This document shows, in pieces, positions 57,697-64,000 of a stretch of 64,000 bases of DNA. The notes beneath the pieces are model-generated. The model saw nothing but the letters and a program-made list of their open reading frames with translations, was not told where the DNA came from and ran no database searches. Position 1 is the stretch's first letter; every line of letters begins with the position of its first letter. Made by a program: the position numbers and the translations under genes. Origin of the DNA: an uncultured Collinsella sp. (lineage in GTDB: Bacteria > Actinomycetota > Coriobacteriia > Coriobacteriales > Coriobacteriaceae); contig CATVYG010000001.1 of the NCBI GenBank assembly GCA_958348225.1, forward strand, positions 1 through 64,000. Reading direction: 5' to 3'.

Positions 57697-59499
57697 TTAG
57701 GCCTTCTTGCGACGATAGATCACGTAGGCGCAGACACCGATGATGACGACGGCGCCAACGGCCATGGCGGCCATGTTGTTGCCCTCGGACTTCTCCTCGG
57801 TGACCTCTTCCTCTTCGGCCTCGGGCTCGGCCACGTCCTCATCGGAAAGGGCCTCGTCGGCGTAGGTGATGGACTCGACCAGGCAGTCGTTGTCAGCATC
57901 GTAGTCGCTCGGGACGAACTCCTCGGAGAAATCGCCCTCCTTGAGGTAGTCGCGCATCTCCTCGAGCATGGCCTTGCACTTAACATAGGTGTTCTTGGTT
58001 GCAGCCTTGCCGGCCTTGTTGGCCAGGGCGGTGCGGGCTTCGGTGCCTTCTTCGGCCTGCATGGCCTCGTCGACGGTCAGGTTCTGCTCGATGAGTTCCT
58101 TCTGCAGGGCATCGAGATAGGCGCGGACGCCGGTGGCGCAGTGGTCGCGGTTCTCATAGGCGAGCGTGTTGATGTCCATGAGGACGTAGTTGATGGAGTT
58201 CTTGGGCTCCTCGTTGTTCACGACGTCTTCCTCTTCGCAGTGATCGAAGGAGACATCCTGATCGCTGAAGTAGGGGCTGACCTCGGTGAGCAGTGCGGAG
58301 TAGAGAGGGATGGCGACGGAGAACTCGGCGTTGGAGAGCATCTCCCACTGAATGGTCGCGATCTCGGGATCCATGCCGTGACGGATCTGGAAGGTGTGGA
58401 TCTCGGTGTTGCGGTTGGAGCCGATGGCATAGGCGCCGTCGGTGTTGGCGTTGAGGCCGGCGACATTCTCGCCGCGAGCGGCGAAGGAACGAATCATCTC
58501 AAAGGTGTTCCAGTCGGACTTGCCGGGCTGGAAGAACAGCGGCTGCATCTCGTGGACCAGGGCGCCGGTCGTCGCGCGAGCGTCTTCGCGCTCGTCCTTG
58601 ACGATCTCGTAGTCGGTGCCCTCGGCAAGCGGAGCCATGAAGTAATCGCGACCCTGGATATAGCGCGACCACTGGTGCATACCAGCCTCGCTGATCTCCT
58701 CGCCGTAGGTCTTGGCGACGTCGAACTTGCCGTCGGTGTACTCGGCAAAGCCCTTCTCCTTAGGCATGGACTCAATGCCCTCGGAATGGAGACAGTTCTC
58801 GGTGTCATCGAGGTCGACGTTATAGGTGAGGTTGCCGATGTTGGGGTTGAGCGAGGCGATATCATCGGCGAGCTTCATGGCAATCCACTGATGGCCGGAA
58901 AGCGCGGCGAACAGCCAGGTCTCGGTGCTGTCGGCGATGATGATCTGGTCGTTGGAGCAGACGCCCTGCTCGTCAATCAGGCTGCCGATGAGCTCGACGC
59001 CCTCGCGGGCCGTGGCACTCTCGCCCAGGATGACGCTGGCATAGCTGTACTCGCCAATGCCAGTCTCCTCGGTGATGGGGTCGGCCTCTTCGGCCTTCTC
59101 GTTATAGGAGGTGCTCAACGTGGCAGAGCAGGAGACGCCCTTCTCGTTGATGCCTGCCTCGGAATATGCGTCGTAGCGATCTTCCCACTGTGAGGGGTTG
59201 TCGCGAACGAAGGTGTAGCGGTAGGTTGCGCCCTTGGACTTGTACTCAAAACCGGACTCGACCGAGGTGTACTCGTTGCCGTCCTTGTGTGCGGGCTCAA
59301 TGCCAAAGTGCTTGACATAGCGCGGACCGAAGTCCTCGGAACGGCCGTAGTACGTGTTGCCGTCTGCCGTGAGCTTGCTGCCCATGTAGATCTGGGTGCA
59401 GGCGAGTGCCGAAGTCGGCATGGCCATGATGGCCGCTGCTCCAAACGCAAGGCCGCAGCCGAGCTTTTTGAGCGTGTTGACAGGATGAGTAAACCTCAT
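57697..59499 (-). CDS. C69-family dipeptidase, membrane-anchored
   Basis: 600 residues; ATG 59499 behind GGGAGGG. The signal peptide ends PTSALA and the next residue is Cys (CTQIYMGSKLTADGNTYYGRSEDFG), the N-terminal nucleophile of this Ntn-hydrolase family. IIADSTETWLFAALSGHQWIAMKL near 196 and the Asn/Arg-rich NRNTEIHTFQIRHGMDPEIA near 375 are family blocks. An acidic stalk, a C-terminal membrane helix (MAAMAVGAVVIIGVCAYVIY) and an RRKKA tail hold it at the cell surface. It likely trims dipeptides outside the cell, next to a probable Trp importer. Confidence 0.92.
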   Translation of the reverse strand: MRFTHPVNTLKKLGCGLAFGAAAIMAMPTSALACTQIYMGSKLTADGNTYYGRSEDFGPRYVKHFGIEPAHKDGNEYTSVESGFEYKSKGATYRYTFVRDNPSQWEDRYDAYSEAGINEKGVSCSATLSTSYNEKAEEADPITEETGIGEYSYASVILGESATAREGVELIGSLIDEQGVCSNDQIIIADSTETWLFAALSGHQWIAMKLADDIASLNPNIGNLTYNVDLDDTENCLHSEGIESMPKEKGFAEYTDGKFDVAKTYGEEISEAGMHQWSRYIQGRDYFMAPLAEGTDYEIVKDEREDARATTGALVHEMQPLFFQPGKSDWNTFEMIRSFAARGENVAGLNANTDGAYAIGSNRNTEIHTFQIRHGMDPEIATIQWEMLSNAEFSVAIPLYSALLTEVSPYFSDQDVSFDHCEEEDVVNNEEPKNSINYVLMDINTLAYENRDHCATGVRAYLDALQKELIEQNLTVDEAMQAEEGTEARTALANKAGKAATKNTYVKCKAMLEEMRDYLKEGDFSEEFVPSDYDADNDCLVESITYADEALSDEDVAEPEAEEEEVTEEKSEGNNMAAMAVGAVVIIGVCAYVIYRRKKA

Positions 59500-59734
59500 A
59501 ATCCCTCCCAACCGTTGAAACCCCGCGGAACCGTGCAGGATTTCAGCTAATAAATACATCTATTAGCCTAAAGGAAGTGTAAAGAGTATTCATTCGACAA
59601 CAGCTTTTACTCGATGAGCGTGAAGAAATATACGATGAACGGATAATAATACTCATTTTATGGCTTTAGTTAAATAAAGGCACCCTGCATTTACTGTAGC
59701 TGAATAAAGCATTAGACGGCGGTCAAAAAGAAAA

Positions 59735-59773
59735 CTCTCCCGCTGTTTAGGATTTGCATAAACAACGGGAGAG
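59735..59773 (-). terminator. Terminator of the lipid-kinase operon
   Basis: CTCTCCCG-C-TGTTTA / TAAACA-A-CGGGAGAG with a 9-nt loop; on the minus strand it is followed by TTTTCTTTTTG. The remaining 59500-59734 stretch is AT-rich leader DNA of the dipeptidase with no further gene seen. Confidence 0.85.
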
Positions 59774-59807
59774 ACGATAATTGGATGAATATCAGACCAA
59801 TGTGGAA

Positions 59808-59900
59808 TTACTTCTTTCGGCGGTGAATCACGTTGATGGCGTAACCGACGAGCATGGCCAAGACGATGACAATAAAGCCGATCAGGGGATTGTCGTTCAT
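59808..59900 (-). CDS. 30-residue single-helix membrane peptide
   Basis: ATG 59900 follows GGAGG by 5 nt and the frame ends at TAA 59808. It reads MNDNPLIGFIVIVLAMLVGY followed by AINVIHRRKK: a short polar start, one membrane helix and a basic tail, so the N-terminus probably faces out. It begins 9 bp after the lipid-kinase stop and ends just before a terminator, the layout of a real last gene. Function unknown. Confidence 0.75.
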   Translation of the reverse strand: MNDNPLIGFIVIVLAMLVGYAINVIHRRKK

Positions 59901-59909
59901 GGGGTCCTC

Positions 59910-60827
59910 CTATTTACCAAGCGGTGAGAATTCATCGACGATGAGGTCGAGGCATTGCGGAAGTGCGCGGGCACCAAAGACGCCTGAGTTGCTGGAGATG
60001 ATCTCGCCATCGAACTGCATGCCCAGCGACGGGGTGCAGGTGATCTTGGCTTCCTTGGTCTGGATGATCTTGAACTGCGGGCGCCCGAGTACCTTGCCGG
60101 CGGGGTCGAGTGCGGCGGTGATCACAGTCGGTAGAAGCTGCACAGTTTTTACGGGTTCGATGACCGCAATGTCGACCATGCCATCGTTCATGCGGCAGTC
60201 GGGGAACAGGTTGATGTCGTTTTGGATGACCGAGGTGTTGCCGGCCATGCAGCAAATGCCGTCGAGCTCCTCGACAATGCCGTCGTGCTCAATCGTAAAG
60301 TGCGCCACCGTGGGGTTGGGCGTGGCGAGCGCGGAGAGGAAGTAGGCGATCTCGCCGATGTCGTTTTTGGTGGGGGCGGCCTTCATCATGATCTCGGCGT
60401 CGAAGCCCGAGCCGGCGATGATGATAAAGCCGTGGCGCTTCTCGTTGCCGTCCTCGTCGAGCCAAAAGAGCTCGCCCATGTCCACTTTGACCGTGCGACC
60501 GGCGCGGCAGGCCTTGGCGAGCGCCGCGGCTTCGGGGGCGTTGCCAATGTTGTTGAAGAACAGGCAGGCCGTGCCGGAGGGGAAGACGAGCGTGGGGACA
60601 CCGCACCCGCGCATCTGGTCGAGCACGTTGGAGACGGTGCCGTCGCCGCCCGAAACGACCACGCGATCGAATTCGCGCACGTCCGCCACGGCATCCTCGG
60701 GTTCCATACCATCGCCGATAAAACGCATCACGACCTCGTCGCCGCCCTGCGCGAGGGCGTGCGTGAATGCGTAGATTTCATCTGAGCTGGGGCCCGATGC
60801 CGGGTTGTGGATGATAAGGCAGCGCAT
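59910..60827 (-). CDS. Diacylglycerol/lipid kinase family protein
   Basis: 305 residues. MRCLIIHNPASGP is the family start. VVVSGGDGTVSNVLDQM near 57 is the nucleotide-binding GGDGT, PSGTACLFFNNIG near 82 the second conserved loop. GSGFDAEIMMKAAP near 138 and MNDGMVDIAVIEP near 215 give the remaining YegS/DgkB-type blocks, with TPSLGMQFDGEI near 265. It phosphorylates diacylglycerol, sphingosine or a related lipid at the membrane face. Upstream in an operon with the 30-residue peptide. Confidence 0.9.
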   Translation of the reverse strand: MRCLIIHNPASGPSSDEIYAFTHALAQGGDEVVMRFIGDGMEPEDAVADVREFDRVVVSGGDGTVSNVLDQMRGCGVPTLVFPSGTACLFFNNIGNAPEAAALAKACRAGRTVKVDMGELFWLDEDGNEKRHGFIIIAGSGFDAEIMMKAAPTKNDIGEIAYFLSALATPNPTVAHFTIEHDGIVEELDGICCMAGNTSVIQNDINLFPDCRMNDGMVDIAVIEPVKTVQLLPTVITAALDPAGKVLGRPQFKIIQTKEAKITCTPSLGMQFDGEIISSNSGVFGARALPQCLDLIVDEFSPLGK

Positions 60828-60925
60828 ACTTACGTTCCCGTTCTGTGACTAACCGAGTATAGTTGTAAGGCAATGCCGATATCCTACCCGTGTTTTTCGG
60901 GCCTAACCTTATTCGATGGGTTGAT

Positions 60926-62059
60926 ATGTACATTTCCACACATCAGGCTCTACTCGACTTTTGCCAGCGCGCCCGTGAGTTCGACGCGATTGCCGTCGAT
61001 ACCGAGTTTTTGCGCGAGCGCACGTTCCATCCGCGTCTGTGTTTGGTTCAGATTGCCACCCCTGCCGAGAGCGTAGCGGTCGATCCCCTGGTAATCGACG
61101 ACCTATCGCCGCTGGCCGAGCTTATGGCCGACGAGAGCGTGACCAAGGTCTTCCACGCCTGCTCGCAGGATATGGAGGTCATGCTCCATACCGTAGGCGT
61201 GCTGCCGCGTCCGATTTTTGACACGCAGGTGGCCGCCGCCTTTTTGGGCGAGCGTCAGCAGATTTCCTACGGCGCGCTCGTGCAGACGTTTTGCGGCGTC
61301 TCATTGCCCAAGACCGAGTCACTGACCGACTGGTCGCGTCGCCCGCTGACCGATAAGCAGATTGAGTACGCGATCGATGACGTCAAGTATCTGATCGTGG
61401 CCTATACCGAGATGATGAGCCGCCTGCGCGAGCTGGGCCGCGTGGACTGGGTGCTCGACGAGCTGCGCCCGCTGGCTGACGAGTCGCACTATCGCGCCGA
61501 TCGCCACGAGGCGTTCCGCAAGGTCAAACGCATCAACTCGTGCAGTCGTCACCAGCTGGGTATCGCGCGCGAGCTCGCCGCCTGGCGCGAGGACCGCGCC
61601 GAGCGCCGCAACATCCCGCGCAAATGGGTCATGTCCGACGACACGCTGCTTGCGCTCGTTAAACGCAATCCCGTGCGCGTTGAGGAGTTCCGCAGCATTC
61701 GCGGTACCGATCAGTTGGGGGAGCGCGACGTGGACGGTGCGCTCATGGCCATCAAGCGCGGCGCAAGCTGCCCGCACGATCGCCTGCCGCTCATGGTGCG
61801 CGGGCATCGCCAGATCTCTCCGGAGTTGGAGAGCGTGACGGATCTCATGTACGCGCTCATCCGCCTGGTTGCCGAACGCTCGGGAGTGGCGACCTCGGTC
61901 ATTGCCTCGCGCGATGACCTGGCCGACTACATTGAGCATCCCGAGCAGAGCCCCTTGCGCGAAGGCTGGCGCTTTGAGCTTGTGGGCTCGCGCCTGGACG
62001 ATCTGCTTTCGGGCAACATGGGGTTGACGGTCAAAGATGGCAAAATTGAATTGCTGTAA
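60926..62059 (+). CDS. rnd: Ribonuclease D
   Basis: 377 residues, close to E. coli RNase D. DEDD exonuclease motifs: Exo I AIAVDTEFLRERTFHPRLCLVQIA near 24, Exo II KVFHACSQDMEVM near 77, Exo III YAIDDVKYLIVAY near 150. Two HRDC domains follow (about 205-285 and 300-370). The ATG at 60926 lacks a strong ribosome site; an alternative at about 60890 adds 12 residues. It trims tRNA and other stable RNA 3' ends. Confidence 0.93.
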   Translation: MYISTHQALLDFCQRAREFDAIAVDTEFLRERTFHPRLCLVQIATPAESVAVDPLVIDDLSPLAELMADESVTKVFHACSQDMEVMLHTVGVLPRPIFDTQVAAAFLGERQQISYGALVQTFCGVSLPKTESLTDWSRRPLTDKQIEYAIDDVKYLIVAYTEMMSRLRELGRVDWVLDELRPLADESHYRADRHEAFRKVKRINSCSRHQLGIARELAAWREDRAERRNIPRKWVMSDDTLLALVKRNPVRVEEFRSIRGTDQLGERDVDGALMAIKRGASCPHDRLPLMVRGHRQISPELESVTDLMYALIRLVAERSGVATSVIASRDDLADYIEHPEQSPLREGWRFELVGSRLDDLLSGNMGLTVKDGKIELL

Positions 62060-62123
62060 GGAAGCCTAGCCGCTTGAGTGGGTAGAATGCCTCCAACGTG
62101 TAACTCGATTCGGAGGAATTCGC

Positions 62124-62828
62124 ATGCCTTATTACTATGGATACGGCTTTGGCATCGACCCGCTGTACCTGCTGGTTGTTCTTGTCTGCACGGTGATTGG
62201 TCTTGCCGCACAGAACTATATCAACTCGACGTACAAAACCTGGTCCAAGGTTCGCTCGGACGGCGACACGGGCGCCACGGTCGCTCGCCGCATGCTCGAC
62301 GCCAACGGCTGCAACGCCGTGGGTATCAAGGGTGTCGCCGGCGAGCTCACCGACCATTACAACCCGCAGGACAATAACCTGTATCTCTCGGATGCCAACC
62401 GTTCGGGCGGGTCGGTCGCAAGCGTTGCCGTCGCCTGCCACGAGGCGGGCCATGCCGCCCAGCGTCAAAGCGGTTACGCCATGATGAAGGTTCGCACCGC
62501 CCTCGTGCCGGTCGTCAACTTTACCCAGAACACCTGGACCATCGTGTTGCTCTTGGGCCTGTTTATGAACATCGCGGGACTCACGACCCTCGCACTGATC
62601 TTCTTCTCGTTTAGCGTGCTGTTCCAACTGGTTACGCTGCCGGTTGAGATTGATGCCAGCCGGCGTGCCGTGGCGTATATTGAGCAGTCGGGTATGAGCT
62701 CCAAGCAGGTCAACGGTGCCAAGAAGGTGCTGACGGCCGCCGCGCTTACCTATGTGGCTGCGGCGCTCACCTCGATTATTCAGCTGCTCTATCTTATGGC
62801 TCGCTACAACAGAAACTCCAACCGATAA
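62124..62828 (+). CDS. YugP-type membrane zinc metallopeptidase
   Basis: 234 residues; ATG 62124 behind CGGAGGAA. One N-terminal helix (LYLLVVLVCTVIGLAA), a domain with GELTDHYNPQDNNLYLSDANRSGGSVASVAVACHEAGHAAQRQ in which HEAGHA near 103 is the zinc site, then three further helices. DASRRAVAYIEQ near 176 holds the third ligand region. The DUF2268/YugP family is intramembrane or membrane-facing; its substrate is unknown. Stands between rnd and xseA. Confidence 0.9.
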   Translation: MPYYYGYGFGIDPLYLLVVLVCTVIGLAAQNYINSTYKTWSKVRSDGDTGATVARRMLDANGCNAVGIKGVAGELTDHYNPQDNNLYLSDANRSGGSVASVAVACHEAGHAAQRQSGYAMMKVRTALVPVVNFTQNTWTIVLLLGLFMNIAGLTTLALIFFSFSVLFQLVTLPVEIDASRRAVAYIEQSGMSSKQVNGAKKVLTAAALTYVAAALTSIIQLLYLMARYNRNSNR

Positions 62829-62943
62829 CAAATGGGACAGGCAGGCGCCGCGGGGATTCGTGTCCCCGCGGCGCTGTACTATGTGTTGGACTTGAATTTG
62901 CGCAGGGCCGGAGCCCATGTGCACGATGACGAAAGGAGGCTGC

Positions 62944-64000
62944 GTGGCGGGCTGGAATCTAACCGGCAATGCCGTTTCCGCCGAGTTCGACGGTTCGGAC
63001 GATCAGGAGCGCAAGGAGCTCAGCGTGAGCCAGGCGGTGGAGATCGCCGCCGGCGCGCTCGATGCCATTCCGCAGCTGAGCGTTTTGGGCGAGGTCACGG
63101 GTTTTCGTGGTCCCAACGCCCGAAGCGGCCACTGCTACTTTCAGATCAAGGACGACTCGGCGGCCGTCGACTGCATCATCTGGAAGGGCGCCTATCTCAA
63201 GCGCACGTTCGATCTGCGCGACGGCATGCAGGTGAGCTTTAAGGGCAGCTTCAATCTCTATAAGGCCACGGGCCGCATGAGCTTTGTCGCTCGCTCGTTT
63301 TCGCTGGCGGGGGAGGGTCTGCTGCGTCAACAAGTGGCGCAACTGGCCGAAAAGCTACGCCGCGAGGGCCTGATGGACGAAGCGCGTAAGCGCCGCATCC
63401 CGGTGTTTTGCTCCCGCGTGGCGGTCGTTACCTCGCTTTCGGGTGCCGTAATCGACGACGTCAAGCGCACATTGCGTCGTCGCAACCCGCTCGTCGAGCT
63501 CGTCTGCGTGGGCGCTAAGGTTCAAGGCGAGGGTGCGCCGGCCGAGCTTATTGAGGGCCTGCGCCGTGCCGCCGCCATCACGCCAGCGCCCGACTGCATC
63601 TTGCTGGTGCGCGGCGGCGGCTCCTTCGAGGACCTCATGACCTTCAACGACGAGGAGCTTGCCCGTGCGGTGGCGGCTTGTCCTGTGCCCGTGGTGACCG
63701 GCATTGGCCATGAGCCCGATACCTCGATTTGCGACATGGTGAGCGACCGCCGCGCCTCCACGCCCACGGCGGCGGCAGAATCGGTGGCGCCGGCTATGAC
63801 GGAGTTGGCCGATGTACTCGAGGCGCGCCATCAGCGCCTGGGTGCCGCGATGGCATCGATGATTGGGTCGGCCCAGGTCGACCTGGAGATGCTCGATCAG
63901 CGTGGTCGCCGTGCCTGGGATACCTATTCGGCTCGCTTGGGCGATGCACTCGATGCGGCTGCGTGCCGCCCGTGCCTCAACGACCCCACATTTATGGTTG
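62944..64000 (+). CDS. xseA: Exodeoxyribonuclease VII large subunit (3' end beyond window)
   Basis: GTG 62944 is 5 nt after AAAGGAGG and the frame is open to the window edge (352 codons of roughly 420-450). The OB-fold begins SVSQAVEIAAGALDAIPQLSVLGEVTGFRGPNARSGHCYFQIKD, followed by KRRIPVFCSRVAVVTSLSGAVIDDVKRTLRRRNP near 155. LLVRGGGSFEDLMTFNDEELARAVAACPVPVVTGIGHEPDTSICDMVSDRRASTPTAAAE near 220-280 holds the catalytic core Asp/His residues. It degrades single-stranded DNA with XseB, expected downstream of the window. Confidence 0.95.
   Translation, partial: MAGWNLTGNAVSAEFDGSDDQERKELSVSQAVEIAAGALDAIPQLSVLGEVTGFRGPNARSGHCYFQIKDDSAAVDCIIWKGAYLKRTFDLRDGMQVSFKGSFNLYKATGRMSFVARSFSLAGEGLLRQQVAQLAEKLRREGLMDEARKRRIPVFCSRVAVVTSLSGAVIDDVKRTLRRRNPLVELVCVGAKVQGEGAPAELIEGLRRAAAITPAPDCILLVRGGGSFEDLMTFNDEELARAVAACPVPVVTGIGHEPDTSICDMVSDRRASTPTAAAESVAPAMTELADVLEARHQRLGAAMASMIGSAQVDLEMLDQRGRRAWDTYSARLGDALDAAACRPCLNDPTFMV

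Noticed and set aside
57688..59193. 501-codon plus-strand frame opposite the C69 dipeptidase
   Set aside because: Antisense to a protein with signal peptide, nucleophile Cys and anchor; the shadow product is Gly/Val/Leu low complexity.

Overview
The window is about 60% GC and gene-dense. It looks like the chromosome of a Coriobacteriia member, most likely Collinsella or a close relative. The grounds are a GC-rich actinobacterial codon bias with strong AGGAGG ribosome sites, a LexA box of actinobacterial type, L-lactate dehydrogenase, DUF3793 plus flavodoxin, an LPxAG wall-anchored protein, several ECF/ABC importers, and the acetylase branch of lysine synthesis. The genus call is inference from gene content. 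No rRNA, tRNA, CRISPR array, integrase or complete insertion sequence was recognised.

Layout. 0.1-4.3 kb: endonuclease IV, then a polar amino-acid ABC importer (binding lipoprotein, permease with an added extracytoplasmic domain, ATPase). 4.3-6.1 kb: flavodoxin and DUF3793 divergent from a membrane-anchored heavy-metal-binding protein. 6.3-8.9 kb: LPxAG surface protein. 8.9-10.8 kb: YolD plus Y-family polymerase with a LexA-type box. 11-13.5 kb: fragment of an iron alcohol dehydrogenase, then pgi. 13.6-16.6 kb: an isolated VirD4-like ATPase / ClpP-like protease / unknown-protein cassette. 17-19.6 kb: deoC and two HAD phosphatases. 19.8-26.5 kb: an Amadori-compound operon (GntR regulator, YfcC transporter, amidohydrolase, FrlC, FrlB, FrlD), followed by a 230-bp inverted-repeat element. 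26.8-31.6 kb: tatD, tcdA, a candidate small RNA, sdpRI, ettA. 31.6-34 kb: two low-complexity unknown proteins. 34-41 kb: nadE, an LL-diaminopimelate-type aminotransferase, ldh, a DUF2974 hydrolase flanked by inverted repeats, and a nucleoid-associated protein. 41.3-46.7 kb: dapH-dapB-(lysA-dapA in one frame) behind a lysine riboswitch, divergent from an M20 amidohydrolase. 46.7-50.7 kb: small envelope proteins, an HTH/kinase pair and a peptidoglycan hydrolase. 50.9-53.9 kb: MOSC protein, a D-aspartate-ligase-like ATP-grasp enzyme and an Asp/Glu racemase. 54-57.5 kb: an ECF transporter (S, fused A-A', T) behind a leader peptide with three consecutive Trp codons and a terminator. 57.7-64 kb: C69 dipeptidase, a 30-residue membrane peptide, lipid kinase, RNase D, a zinc membrane protease, and xseA cut by the window edge.

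How it fits together. Several units concern cell-wall precursors: the lysine/DAP set, D-Asp ligase plus racemase, and the coiled-coil hydrolase. Others concern scavenging of amino acids and glycated amino acids: the polar ABC importer, the Amadori operon, the dipeptidase and a probable Trp ECF importer. RNA-level control is unusually visible: a lysine riboswitch, a Trp attenuator, a 14-bp hairpin burying a Shine-Dalgarno, and two copies of an element with a conserved 45-nt core but unrelated, self-complementary arms (41155-41252 and 56610-56710). That element and the VirD4/ClpP cassette are the best candidates for something undescribed.
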